64,000 nucleotides of DNA from Siphonodentalium dalli (GCA_032622095.1 CP136066.1:53040609-53104608); one strand, 5' to 3'; positions 48,420 through 61,533 are shown, counted from the stretch's first letter. The notes: generated from the sequence alone by a model not told the origin. Numbers and translations: made by a program.

Positions 48420-49079
48420 ATACCGATACTATCCTATAGTGATAAGCAAAAGCCAGAAGACAGCTTGAAATCTCAGTACTTTATATAATACACTTCTCTG
48501 TGCAAATGCGATGCTTATCCACCAGGGACTATTTAGATGATATTACTTGTTGGTTTGATAGTAGGCCCGATATCAGCCCTAGGTAACCTCATATCAGCCT
48601 GAGACCGAAGGTCGAAGGTTGAAATGAGTGACCGATGGCTGATACTATATTGAATACTATCATGAATATTCAAAAGTACCATATATACCGAATGCACCTC
48701 CTGAACTTTGACCTGTATCACTTAAACCGCGGGCAGGATGAATTAAATATGGCCGCGACTCAGTGATATCGCTTATACACAGCCATGTTGCAATCTCAAC
48801 AATACGGCAGCAAATGAAGGTTATCCATATACAATTATGTGCAGCCTTTTGCGCACACCTAAGCCGTTCTTAGTGACCATAAAGATTGTATATTTCTTTG
48901 TAAACATGTGTTATATAGTTACCGGGGTATATATTAGATATGAATCGAAGACAACTGTCCGGAAATGCTTCTATCGATTAATATTGATTATATTTCGAAT
49001 ATTTTCTGGTCTAAAACTTGTTGTAGTTTAGCTAACGAAAAATAGTGGTTACGGTACATAGTTTCGAGTGTGAACATCT

Positions 49080-50740
49080 TCAGCCAAGAGAGAGAGAACG
49101 GTATCTTGCACAGTGTAGATGGTAGCACAATATGGTTGAGTAGTGATAGGCATCACAGACATCGGTCGAAGCCACAGATGAGGAGAAGTCGTCGAACATC
49201 GATGGATCTAGAATGTACTGTAGCTTGACTTCCGTTGGTATTGAGAAGAAATCCGTGTCAAATATACATTTGTAGCTTTCAGCTAACTTCGGCATAACAC
49301 GATCACGGACTGGTTGTAGGTATGAACAGGTTAACAGAAAATGTTGAATAGACTCTTCACCATCATTACATAGCTGACACACAGGAGATGAGTTTGAGTA
49401 TCGATGTCTATTTACTTCCAAAGAATATGTGTTGGTCAGAAGACGAAGCTTAGTGGAAAGTTTAAATATACAGCGATGTTGATCAGGATTTACAGTCAGT
49501 ATTTTGTTGATGACACCAGGTGTGTATGCTCGAGCATTAAGATACTTGATAGTGCTGTACAGAGAGGCTTCTTCACCATGCGATTTTTCCAATATGAGAA
49601 AACTGCTTCTTTGACACAGGTTTTCCAAGCATTTTTTGTCTGTGGTGAAGAAAGTTCATTAAAGATGCATGGTAGATTATATTTGTGGAAGAGTGACTTT
49701 ACTACTACAAACCAGCTGTGACTGGTTTTGTCCTTCATCAGCAGTTGACGAAATGTGAGCTGTTTTTTAACTGAGGAATCATCTTGGCGACAGATATTGT
49801 TGAATAATATAATAATCTTCTTGTCGATTTGTCCTTCAACTGGTAAAAGTCCAGAAAGAATATACACCACTGGATCAGCTGTATACTGAGATAAAGATAG
49901 AACCTGTTTAATAAATTTCTTCTGGTATAGTTCTAGCTTGAGAACAGCTTTCTGGTCCACACTAATAACTTCACATCCATATGTGAGAGCAGGAACCACA
50001 TACATCTTGTATAGATGAATGCAAGTTCTGGGGTCAAGACCGTTGTTACCATGAAGCCCCATATGCATCAAGCTGTATGCTGTCCGTCTCGCTTTCTTTA
50101 TATTATTATCGATTGTTTCAGTAACAGTTCTGTTCGAATTTGTGGAACGAATTATACCAAGATGAGAGGAAGATTGTACATTTGGCATCTGCACTCCATC
50201 CATTAGGAATTTCATATCACTGGTCTGTCGTTTGCCACACTGAGAAACTTTAATAATCACACTTTTCTGTGGTTGCAGCATATATCGATGTTCACGACTA
50301 TATTGATGCGCAATGTTAATGAGAATTTGCATATCACCTGGATTTGAGCTGACCAATGTAATGTCGTCGGCACATGCAGTGGCACTAACGTTGATGTTTC
50401 CAATCTTAACGCCGAGATCATTGGTGGATAATCTAAGTAGGAGTTCATTTATATAAAGTTTATACAGATCAGCGCTGAGAATTACTCCTTGTCGAACTCC
50501 TTGCAGTATTTCAAAGACTTCAGATTTACATTAGTTCCATTTCACAATGGATGAGCAGTTAGAATGAAGGTCATCAATCAACTTCCAATAAATATGGTTA
50601 ATTGAAGTTAAAAATGTTTTTCGAAGAAGCATTTCCTTGTTAACAACATCGAAGGCAGATTTAGCATCCAAGAGACCAATGTAAACATCACTTTTCAGAT
50701 CTTGCTGTAACATTTTATCACATTTTATAATAAAATATTC
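49080..50740 (-). pseudogene. LINE ORF2 remnant, copy 1
   Basis: On the minus strand from 50713: 'DVYIGLLDAKSAFDVVNKEM' (RT palm, first Asp), a TAA at 50533-50531, then from 50530 'EILQGVRQGVILSADLYKLY' and 'ACADDITLVSS' (catalytic ADD), 'RYMLQPQKSV', 'ALTYGCEV', to a stop at 49498. A frameshift near 49560-49620 leads to 'NSSPVCQLCNDGEESIQHFL' ending at 49080, the C-terminal C-x2-C...H...C box. It is a non-LTR retrotransposon without RNase H in the visible part. The 5' end, with the endonuclease, is missing. One stop and one frameshift disable it. The clade is not certain. Confidence 0.85.
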
Positions 50741-51065
50741 GAAATAAAATCAATATTAATTGTTAGAAGCGTTTTCGGACATTGGTCTTCAATTCATATT
50801 TATTATTTTAAACCCACAGAACTATTTCATCTCTAAGCAGGCGATACAATTGCAATATCTACACCAATGTGGGTGCCAATTGACTCCCTTACCATGACAT
50901 ATATGGCACCATCTTGTGCGACTCTGTATTTTGTTCATTTTTGTCAAATACGTTTTCTTTATGCATCTTCTATCAAATTCACGAAACGGCGATATCCACA
51001 TTCAACTCCGATCGATACATACATGTATAACTATACTTATTCAATTCATGATGTGTCAGATCTGG
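50740..51065. other. No recognised feature (copy 1 unit)
   Basis: Sequence upstream of the truncated LINE; no homology seen. Duplicated identically at 55237-55562. Confidence 0.4.
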
Positions 51066-51069
51066 TTAA

Positions 51070-51563
51070 AGGCACGGTTGGCCTTAGTTGTCGAAAATAT
51101 TCATATTTGTTCCAAACACCGTAAACAGACAAACATTAAAACGCATACAGTTTCGTTCATATATACCATGACCATCGCGTAAACAGCATGCTATCATAAA
51201 GACTTACTATATTTTTCATAAGCAAGAACCTGATTGTGTTACAGAAGACAGCACGGTGTCACTGGCTAATCACACACAAATGATATAAACGCTCTTTATT
51301 AGTTCCATATCGGGAATTCAGCAATAAAGAACGCTCTTTATGTTTACCATCATAATATAAACAAACACCAGAAAAGAAACTTTTTATGCTTTTGTTTACA
51401 TAACAATGGTCAAACAAATGACAATAACATACTGTTTATGCGATATTTCTTATTTGTACACGGACAAAGTCTGTCTACATTTTGATGTTCTTTCTGTTTG
51501 TGGCGGTTTTTGATGGGTGGAAATATTTTCACAGGATACCCACCGCCAAGGCCAACCGTACCT
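51070..51563. mobile_element. TTAA-flanked MITE, copy 1
   Basis: 494 bp with ends AGGCACGGTTGGCCTTAG and CAAGGCCAACCGTACCT (inverted) and TTAA at 51066-51069 and 51564-51567. The TTAA target suggests a piggyBac- or Kolobok-type non-autonomous element. Internal CGCTCTTTAT repeats. Non-coding. Confidence 0.85.
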
Positions 51564-51567
51564 TTAA

Positions 51568-52874
51568 AGAGTTTCGAGATATGAATTCCTTCGGTCTAGA
51601 ATTATATCAAAGATCTGATATTCTTTCGAATACCACGAATGCCAAATAGTTCGAATGATCAATACATATATATCGATATCCCGAAAGGTAAATAGTTCGA
51701 ATGATCAATACATATATATCGATCATTACATATATATCGATCGTTGGATTGGATATGTTTGTGTGTGGGGAGGGGGGCACGAGATCTCCACAACATCAAT
51801 GTGTACCATATTTCTTGTTGCCACTAAACGTCATTCGAGTACAGCATCCATGTATACTGTTTATGCATCGGTACCAATTGATAACTTCAATCCATAGGAA
51901 CAAAAAAGCTGTTATCTAACGGAATTCTTTTATCAGCTATAACATGGAAGAAATGTGACAAGACAATGTCGTTTCTATGTGACCTTGCAACGCTTTATAT
52001 ACATCTGGAAACAGCTCCATCAATTCTGAAATTGCCCGATTTTCTTCCGGGATCTGGTACATATATGTTCTTTATGACTTTATGTTCCTTTAGACTATAT
52101 TTAATTATTGAGGAAATTAAAGGAGTTGAATTTATCATTGGTGGGAAATGTTCAGATACCAAGTTCAACAAACGACCTGTGGTAATTTTGTTATTGAATA
52201 AAATGGTGTGGAATTTATATGTTAACGAACGTGCAACAATTGTAACTCGGATCTGTGGCGAGGAGTCAAATATACCGTAGGGTTGTGGTGGTATAAGGGG
52301 CACCAGCAGCCAGATACTTCAAACCGAATATGTGTTGAGATTGCACCGATAGTTTGACTTTCCGACATTCTTTATAGTATATAAATAAGTCGTTTTAGAT
52401 TGAGATTAGAATATTTTCTTCAAGTTTCGTTTGTGACATAGACTTTTCCATCAATTGGAAAACGTGATGGATTAGGTGGATAACTACAACTAGAGGGGCA
52501 CACAAATTGAGTATTTTAAATTCTGATTTTGATCTGCAAGGTGTATTTGGAAATTACAACTTTGACCATGTCCCCTTGTCGAAAAAAGACCAATAATCAG
52601 TGCCCCGAAAAATATGTAACGGTTCCGATTGTGCTCCAAAGCAAGTTTTTTTCTGGACACAATTAGGTTTGGATTGCATTATAATACAACTGGTTTCCCA
52701 TGGCTCTAATAATGACATGTTTCACAAATAATTTTTGTATGTAACGGGGAATTCGTTCCTTTGTTTCTATTGTAAATAAATAATAGATCGTAAAAATATA
52801 TCCTGTGCCATATGTAGGAATATCCCTGCAATATTGCCCGATGGTACAATTGTTCATTGCTCGAAAGCGTTATC
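51568..52874. other. Rest of the copy 1 unit
   Basis: A short tandem of 'cgaatgatcaatacatatat' at 51650-51735. Overlapping open frames on both strands at 51966-52303 (about 100 codons) are unrecognised. The rest is AT-rich. Confidence 0.4.
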
Positions 52875-52878
52875 AATG

Positions 52879-52916
52879 GTCAATTACAATTACAAATTAC
52901 AATTACCCCATCCCTG
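52879..52916 (-). mobile_element. hAT right-end remnant
   Basis: The last 38 bp of the hAT, followed by the 8-bp ATACCGAT at 52917-52924, were carried into copy 2. No left end belongs to it, so the tandem duplication followed hAT insertion. Confidence 0.88.
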
Positions 52917-53576
52917 ATACCGATACTATCCTATAGTGATAAGCAAAAGCCAGAAGACAGCTTGAAATCTCAGTACTTTATATAATACACTTCTCTGTGC
53001 AAATGCGATGCTTATCCACCAGGGACTATTTAGATGATATTACTTGTTGGTTTGATAGTAGGCCCGATATCAGCCCTAGGTAACCTCATATCAGCCTGAG
53101 ACCGAAGGTCGAAGGTTGAAATGAGTGACCGATGGCTGATACTATATTGAATACTATCATGAATATTCAAAAGTACCATATATACCGAATGCACCTCCTG
53201 AACTTTGACCTGTATCACTTAAACCGCGGGCAGGATGAATTAAATATGGCCGCGACTCAGTGATATCGCTTATACACAGCCATGTTGCAATCTCAACAAT
53301 ACGGCAGCAAATGAAGGTTATCCATATACAATTATGTGCAGCCTTTTGCGCACACCTAAGCCGTTCTTAGTGACCATAAAGATTGTATATTTCTTTGTAA
53401 ACATGTGTTATATAGTTACCGGGGTATATATTAGATATGAATCGAAGACAACTGTCCGGAAATGCTTCTATCGATTAATATTGATTATATTTCGAATATT
53501 TTCTGGTCTAAAACTTGTTGTAGTTTAGCTAACGAAAAATAGTGGTTACGGTACATAGTTTCGAGTGTGAACATCT

Positions 53577-55237
53577 TCAGCCAAGAGAGAGAGAACGGTA
53601 TCTTGCACAGTGTAGATGGTAGCACAATATGGTTGAGTAGTGATAGGCATCACAGACATCGGTCGAAGCCACAGATGAGGAGAAGTCGTCGAACATCGAT
53701 GGATCTAGAATGTACTGTAGCTTGACTTCCGTTGGTATTGAGAAGAAATCCGTGTCAAATATACATTTGTAGCTTTCAGCTAACTTCGGCATAACACGAT
53801 CACGGACTGGTTGTAGGTATGAACAGGTTAACAGAAAATGTTGAATAGACTCTTCACCATCATTACATAGCTGACACACAGGAGATGAGTTTGAGTATCG
53901 ATGTCTATTTACTTCCAAAGAATATGTGTTGGTCAGAAGACGAAGCTTAGTGGAAAGTTTAAATATACAGCGATGTTGATCAGGATTTACAGTCAGTATT
54001 TTGTTGATGACACCAGGTGTGTATGCTCGAGCATTAAGATACTTGATAGTGCTGTACAGAGAGGCTTCTTCACCATGCGATTTTTCCAATATGAGAAAAC
54101 TGCTTCTTTGACACAGGTTTTCCAAGCATTTTTTGTCTGTGGTGAAGAAAGTTCATTAAAGATGCATGGTAGATTATATTTGTGGAAGAGTGACTTTACT
54201 ACTACAAACCAGCTGTGACTGGTTTTGTCCTTCATCAGCAGTTGACGAAATGTGAGCTGTTTTTTAACTGAGGAATCATCTTGGCGACAGATATTGTTGA
54301 ATAATATAATAATCTTCTTGTCGATTTGTCCTTCAACTGGTAAAAGTCCAGAAAGAATATACACCACTGGATCAGCTGTATACTGAGATAAAGATAGAAC
54401 CTGTTTAATAAATTTCTTCTGGTATAGTTCTAGCTTGAGAACAGCTTTCTGGTCCACACTAATAACTTCACATCCATATGTGAGAGCAGGAACCACATAC
54501 ATCTTGTATAGATGAATGCAAGTTCTGGGGTCAAGACCGTTGTTACCATGAAGCCCCATATGCATCAAGCTGTATGCTGTCCGTCTCGCTTTCTTTATAT
54601 TATTATCGATTGTTTCAGTAACAGTTCTGTTCGAATTTGTGGAACGAATTATACCAAGATGAGAGGAAGATTGTACATTTGGCATCTGCACTCCATCCAT
54701 TAGGAATTTCATATCACTGGTCTGTCGTTTGCCACACTGAGAAACTTTAATAATCACACTTTTCTGTGGTTGCAGCATATATCGATGTTCACGACTATAT
54801 TGATGCGCAATGTTAATGAGAATTTGCATATCACCTGGATTTGAGCTGACCAATGTAATGTCGTCGGCACATGCAGTGGCACTAACGTTGATGTTTCCAA
54901 TCTTAACGCCGAGATCATTGGTGGATAATCTAAGTAGGAGTTCATTTATATAAAGTTTATACAGATCAGCGCTGAGAATTACTCCTTGTCGAACTCCTTG
55001 CAGTATTTCAAAGACTTCAGATTTACATTAGTTCCATTTCACAATGGATGAGCAGTTAGAATGAAGGTCATCAATCAACTTCCAATAAATATGGTTAATT
55101 GAAGTTAAAAATGTTTTTCGAAGAAGCATTTCCTTGTTAACAACATCGAAGGCAGATTTAGCATCCAAGAGACCAATGTAAACATCACTTTTCAGATCTT
55201 GCTGTAACATTTTATCACATTTTATAATAAAATATTC
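53577..55237 (-). pseudogene. LINE ORF2 remnant, copy 2
   Basis: Identical to 49080-50740, including the TAA (55030-55028) and the frameshift, so both lesions predate the duplication. The RT ADD box and C-terminal zinc-knuckle-like box are present; the 5' end is missing. Confidence 0.85.
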
Positions 55238-55566
55238 GAAATAAAATCAATATTAATTGTTAGAAGCGTTTTCGGACATTGGTCTTCAATTCATATTTAT
55301 TATTTTAAACCCACAGAACTATTTCATCTCTAAGCAGGCGATACAATTGCAATATCTACACCAATGTGGGTGCCAATTGACTCCCTTACCATGACATATA
55401 TGGCACCATCTTGTGCGACTCTGTATTTTGTTCATTTTTGTCAAATACGTTTTCTTTATGCATCTTCTATCAAATTCACGAAACGGCGATATCCACATTC
55501 AACTCCGATCGATACATACATGTATAACTATACTTATTCAATTCATGATGTGTCAGATCTGGTTAA

Positions 55567-56060
55567 AGGCACGGTTGGCCTTAGTTGTCGAAAATATTCA
55601 TATTTGTTCCAAACACCGTAAACAGACAAACATTAAAACGCATACAGTTTCGTTCATATATACCATGACCATCGCGTAAACAGCATGCTATCATAAAGAC
55701 TTACTATATTTTTCATAAGCAAGAACCTGATTGTGTTACAGAAGACAGCACGGTGTCACTGGCTAATCACACACAAATGATATAAACGCTCTTTATTAGT
55801 TCCATATCGGGAATTCAGCAATAAAGAACGCTCTTTATGTTTACCATCATAATATAAACAAACACCAGAAAAGAAACTTTTTATGCTTTTGTTTACATAA
55901 CAATGGTCAAACAAATGACAATAACATACTGTTTATGCGATATTTCTTATTTGTACACGGACAAAGTCTGTCTACATTTTGATGTTCTTTCTGTTTGTGG
56001 CGGTTTTTGATGGGTGGAAATATTTTCACAGGATACCCACCGCCAAGGCCAACCGTACCT
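55567..56060. mobile_element. TTAA-flanked MITE, copy 2
   Basis: Second copy of 51070-51563 carried by the tandem duplication; TTAA on both sides. Confidence 0.85.
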
Positions 56061-56064
56061 TTAA

Positions 56065-57371
56065 AGAGTTTCGAGATATGAATTCCTTCGGTCTAGAATT
56101 ATATCAAAGATCTGATATTCTTTCGAATACCACGAATGCCAAATAGTTCGAATGATCAATACATATATATCGATATCCCGAAAGGTAAATAGTTCGAATG
56201 ATCAATACATATATATCGATCATTACATATATATCGATCGTTGGATTGGATATGTTTGTGTGTGGGGAGGGGGGCACGAGATCTCCACAACATCAATGTG
56301 TACCATATTTCTTGTTGCCACTAAACGTCATTCGAGTACAGCATCCATGTATACTGTTTATGCATCGGTACCAATTGATAACTTCAATCCATAGGAACAA
56401 AAAAGCTGTTATCTAACGGAATTCTTTTATCAGCTATAACATGGAAGAAATGTGACAAGACAATGTCGTTTCTATGTGACCTTGCAACGCTTTATATACA
56501 TCTGGAAACAGCTCCATCAATTCTGAAATTGCCCGATTTTCTTCCGGGATCTGGTACATATATGTTCTTTATGACTTTATGTTCCTTTAGACTATATTTA
56601 ATTATTGAGGAAATTAAAGGAGTTGAATTTATCATTGGTGGGAAATGTTCAGATACCAAGTTCAACAAACGACCTGTGGTAATTTTGTTATTGAATAAAA
56701 TGGTGTGGAATTTATATGTTAACGAACGTGCAACAATTGTAACTCGGATCTGTGGCGAGGAGTCAAATATACCGTAGGGTTGTGGTGGTATAAGGGGCAC
56801 CAGCAGCCAGATACTTCAAACCGAATATGTGTTGAGATTGCACCGATAGTTTGACTTTCCGACATTCTTTATAGTATATAAATAAGTCGTTTTAGATTGA
56901 GATTAGAATATTTTCTTCAAGTTTCGTTTGTGACATAGACTTTTCCATCAATTGGAAAACGTGATGGATTAGGTGGATAACTACAACTAGAGGGGCACAC
57001 AAATTGAGTATTTTAAATTCTGATTTTGATCTGCAAGGTGTATTTGGAAATTACAACTTTGACCATGTCCCCTTGTCGAAAAAAGACCAATAATCAGTGC
57101 CCCGAAAAATATGTAACGGTTCCGATTGTGCTCCAAAGCAAGTTTTTTTCTGGACACAATTAGGTTTGGATTGCATTATAATACAACTGGTTTCCCATGG
57201 CTCTAATAATGACATGTTTCACAAATAATTTTTGTATGTAACGGGGAATTCGTTCCTTTGTTTCTATTGTAAATAAATAATAGATCGTAAAAATATATCC
57301 TGTGCCATATGTAGGAATATCCCTGCAATATTGCCCGATGGTACAATTGTTCATTGCTCGAAAGCGTTATC
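56065..57371. other. Rest of the copy 2 unit
   Basis: Identical to 51568-52874; no recognised gene. Confidence 0.4.
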
Positions 57372-58240
57372 GGTTTTGTTCCATGTGAAAAAATCTATTT
57401 GGTATTACTGTGCGGGCGTTATCATGCCTCGTCTGTTGTCCGAGCGTTACCAATATTGCATTTGAAGTCACAGAGAGTGGATAAGTGCGAAAAATTGCAA
57501 GATATGTTTTGAAAATCATGCAGGAATATGTTTCTCAATTCTTGTCCATGACACCGAATGGACAAGTACTCTAAATAGAGCTCTGATGCTTCTTACAGGT
57601 GAAATTGGGATAAATGTGTTGGCGCTATCAATAAAAGCCACCAGCGCGAAAATGGGTGAAAAATAAGAGATTGAAATGTGCGAAGCATCAGCTTTATATA
57701 GGGACTATATTTATAAAAGCGGTTTTGTTTAATGGACAAAATAAATATATAGTTCTTCTTTCGCTATTTGTTGTTTTCGAGAAAAAAGCATCGGAAGCGA
57801 TGTGTCCCATCACGTGACCGAGTTTAGTGGCCCTGGGCCTATACCTCTGGATATCCATGCATTTTCTGTACTATCCGTTATTAACTTTGATTCCCACTAC
57901 AATTTACTCTTAATATTCTGGTCGAACACAACCATGTCCCAGCTGGTTACTCCATGGTGATATTTTATTGTTACTTGGGGTAACATTATTTTCCAATGAT
58001 TGTTTTTTTAATAAAGTGGGTAGGTTATTGCCCAATCCTCATGCTGAAGCTACTACATGCATCATGCTCATATATGTGTTGAATTCTGTCGATTGTATTG
58101 GAACAAAATATATTGTATACTAAAGGGTATGTAATAAGCAGAATTGCCTATATAACGTTCTCCATTTCTTGGGGATATGCCCAACGTATTAGGGGGCTAA
58201 CTTTTGTGATGTGTTTATGTTTAGTATTATATTCTTTCAG
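57372..58240. other. Possible intron upstream of the PAN exon
   Basis: No coding exon found. It ends in the acceptor 'TTATATTCTTTCAG'. Confidence 0.4.
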
Positions 58241-58509
58241 GCTGTGATGTGTATGGCATGACATTCTACAGCTCACCAGGTATGATATCCGTACGCAACA
58301 AAGAACAACAGACTGGCCACACTCTAACATCGTGTGCTGCAAAGTGCTGGAATGCATTGTATGCGTGTGTGTTCTTCGAATTCAATGTTAGTGGCCGCTG
58401 CCATACAGCAGTTGTGGGAAAACTAGATGTGGATGCAATTCCGGATGCCTGGAAGATAGTTGCGGGATGGACTGGATACCACAGAAACTGTTTCTACATT
58501 ACCAAGTAG
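58241..58509 (+). CDS. Terminal exon, PAN/apple-like domain protein
   Basis: The exon follows TTCTTTCAG at 58240 and is open in one frame to TAG at 58507-58509, about 89 residues starting 'CDVYGMTFYSSPG'. Six cysteines lie in the PAN/apple order: an N-terminal C, then SCAAKC, AC in 'ACVFFEFNVSGRCH', and a late NC in 'GYHRNCFYITK'. PAN/apple domains are extracellular binding modules in secreted or membrane proteins. The near-complete domain in the last exon suggests a secreted protein. Upstream exons and a signal peptide were not found in the window; they may lie before the tandem duplication. AATAAA at 59236 could be its polyadenylation signal. Confidence 0.6.
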
Positions 58510-59240
58510 ATACCAGGAACATATCTTCTGAGAGAATGTATGCCTCACATTCCTGGAACTGTCAGACCAAATTAATTGAAATCGTCAGGATAGTATGACT
58601 TTCCAACAAGTATTTAGTGAGAAATTTCTTCTTCTTTTTTTTAGACCAAAATTAGGCCATTTTCATACCTTCGCACTGACATTGCTATCATTTGGAATTT
58701 ATCCAAAATAGGGAGTGCAATGTAACTTAGTTTGGAGATGTCAAACAGTTGGGCAACTTTTGGATGTAATTTGAGTGTATTGCTTGGTTTGGTTTAAATT
58801 GTCTGCAGTTGATAATTCCAATTTGAAATCCCTGGCTACGTCCCTGCAGAGGGCCAATATCAAACAGCAATAATGGAAAACTGTATGCCCGCGGAAGATC
58901 TTGGCCCGTATCTTATTTATGATGATGTTCGACTTCACAACACAGGAAATATGCGGAAGATCAGCAGTTGAGATGTTGGAATGTTACATTCCTTAGACAT
59001 TTAGTCCATCAATACATATTTGATATTTTTGAACTTTTTGAACTTTGGACTAATTCATTGTTTATGTTTTTAACCTATTATTTATACAAATTCTTTGTGT
59101 TACTCATATATACTTGTCATTCCGGGGGGGGGGGGGCTTGTTTTTTGTTTATGATGCTGTACATAGTGGACATAGTGGACATAGATATAATAATAAATAA
59201 CACTGTATAGAAACATAACCGTGAAGAAGAGCCCGAATAA
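58510..59240 (+). other. Probable 3' UTR and downstream DNA
   Basis: Non-coding; contains a 13-base G run at 59124-59136 and AATAAA at 59236. Confidence 0.35.
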
Positions 59241-61045
59241 ATAGATATACTTTGTTCTTATATTCATTATTGATAATGTTAATAAAACAGAGAGAAATAT
59301 ATATATCGTTTATTCTCGTGACATGCGTATGTATAGTCACATGCAAAATAATGGAAAACATACAATAAACACACAGCCAGTAAGACCTATATGTCACGCT
59401 TAATATCAATCAGTTTGTATGTGTGTAAGGAATATTTTGCGTGTCAATTCCTGCAAACATAACGACAAAAGAAATTGAAACATTCATTATAATTCATTGC
59501 ATATATGTGTTAAGCTTTTATATCTATATAGATAATTATTTCGTTTGCCGAAAGCGTCGGAGAGATATTTAGATAATTGACGTTGATAAGATATTACATT
59601 CATCTGACACAAACACGATTTTGGATTAAGGTCACTCGATCCTCTCTGACACACAGGAGTTGCTCGATGAAGACATTAATATGATGCGATGGGCCGAGTC
59701 CTTCCTGACACATATTTGGACTATATCCATTACTAATTACTTTCATACATGTATCTGAATTAATATACATGCGTGCAACTAATAAAATATATTTTAAATC
59801 CAAACATCACCGAATATTCGAGATATATGTTAATGAATCATAGTTATTTATGATTCAAATGAAAATGATTCAGTATGAATGAGGTTAGACTTGAACATAT
59901 TACTAGTTGAACACATATATGATTATATAGATGTACACATATGGCTTCTGTGCTCTTGCGTGTCATGTTAACAACATGTAAATCACGTATGAAAGCATCC
60001 CTGTGGGAATGAAGAAAATGGCTCGGTGACTGAGCCAATGTTAAATAAGGGGTCCACGATAGCTACGTTTCTTATCACAGTAATTATATAATCTCTATTA
60101 TGCATTTTTTGCGAAAGCGATACTTGTATAGACCAGATAGTCATTCAGTTAACAGACCAAATAATAATGCTAAACCTGGTTTTTCATTCACTATATATGC
60201 GTCTTAATGTTGATACTACTGTGTTTATTGTTGCCCAATAAATCATGATGGTGTGGATGCGCCCTATATGCAATTATTTACTAAATGTATTTGTGCTTGT
60301 GTCAATAACTACATATATATCTCAAATACAATGTTCTTTGGTTAAATGAGATTAAACAATTTTATTGAAATTTGATCTTAGACCTATGGGAGCCTTTATT
60401 CAGCGGCGGCCCTTTTATGCGCTTCGTACACATTTTGATCGCTTAAATATTTTAAAAATAAACTTTCTGTTAATTTTGTTATAATAGTTTCTAGATTGAA
60501 CTGCTTGATCAATTTTACAAAATACATTTTTTTTGTTTTTTAAATTTATTTGCTTTTATAACTCCAAATTTGGAATATCCACCAGATTACCCCGAGTCGC
60601 CACACCACATATGATCGAAATTCTCCCAGGGGTCTGGGAGAAAAATCGCGAAGAGACCGACATACAGATATACAGATTCGACTCTTTTATATACAGATTA
60701 ATGGACTGAATATTTATAGGTATATGGAATAGATCGCATATTGTACAGATTTAGAAGAAATTCAAGAGTATGTCAACAATATATAAAGATACATGTAGAT
60801 AACTGAGGTATATGTGTGGTTTTATTTTGTAAAAGTATGTATATATGTCTAGTTATATTCTGTTATATAATCATGTGTATAGATATATAATTATTTATTA
60901 ATAAAAGACAGTTTTCTAGTATTCTAGTTCTCTATCAGAGGTAGCAGTGGTGGTTCGTTGTGCATAACATTTGGAGAATGTTCATTCAGATGACTAAGTG
61001 CCAATTCGGGGATAAATAATGTGGAAGGGAGAACAAAGGGACTTG
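59240..61045. other. No recognised feature
   Basis: AT-rich; TATATA/ATATAT tracts around 60850-60900. No gene or repeat pair was found. Confidence 0.4.
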
Positions 61046-61051
61046 TTTTAA

Positions 61052-61391
61052 AGGGGCACTCTACACTAAAGCCGGCCATTTATGAGACCATCTCCTTTTA
61101 TATTCAACAGAATATATGCAACAAATGAATGAATTTGAACCATGGATTAGTTCAAAATACACTCATGTGCTCTATGAACGATGCAAACAGCGTGGTAATT
61201 ATAATGAAAATGTAAATGGCTGGAGTCATAAATTAATTTTCATTATAATTACAATGTTGTTTGTATCTTAATAGAGCACATGAGTGTATTTGACACTAAT
61301 CCATGGTTCAAATTCATTCTTTTGCATCTATTATGTTGAATATAAAAGGAGATGGTCCCATAAATGGCCGGATTTAGTATACAGTACCCCT
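61052..61391. mobile_element. Palindromic TTAA MITE
   Basis: 340 bp flanked by TTAA (61048-61051 and 61392-61395). Long inverted arms include AGGGGCACTCTACACTAAAG, 'gaccatctccttttatattc' and 'aatccatggttcaaattcat'. Together the arms cover nearly the whole element. The TTAA target suggests piggyBac- or Kolobok-type mobilisation. Confidence 0.88.
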
Positions 61392-61533
61392 TTAACCCTT
61401 TACCCAACAGAACGCCCAGAAACGCCCTAACAGCCTAAATTATCTTCGGTCTGTCTCAATAAAACCATGGAAATATGGGTATCATTGGAACCGGCTCATT
61501 GAGCACATTGTGATAGTTACAGTTATGCCCTGT

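Larger units (their letters stand above)
48382..52874 (+). repeat. 4493-bp tandem duplication, copy 1
   Basis: Matches 52879-57371 with a 4497-bp offset. All stretches compared, including every open frame, are identical. Four bases (AATG, 52875-52878) lie between copies. The left breakpoint is 38 bp inside the right end of the hAT. Confidence 0.93.
52879..57371 (+). repeat. 4493-bp tandem duplication, copy 2
   Basis: Identical to copy 1 wherever compared. It ends at AAAGCGTTATC before CGGTTTTGTTCC, which is presumably the original right flank. Confidence 0.93.

Noticed and set aside
51966-52303. Opposed ~100-codon open frames in each tandem unit
   Set aside because: Both strands are open over the same DNA, with no recognised motif or splice context; left unannotated as a gene.
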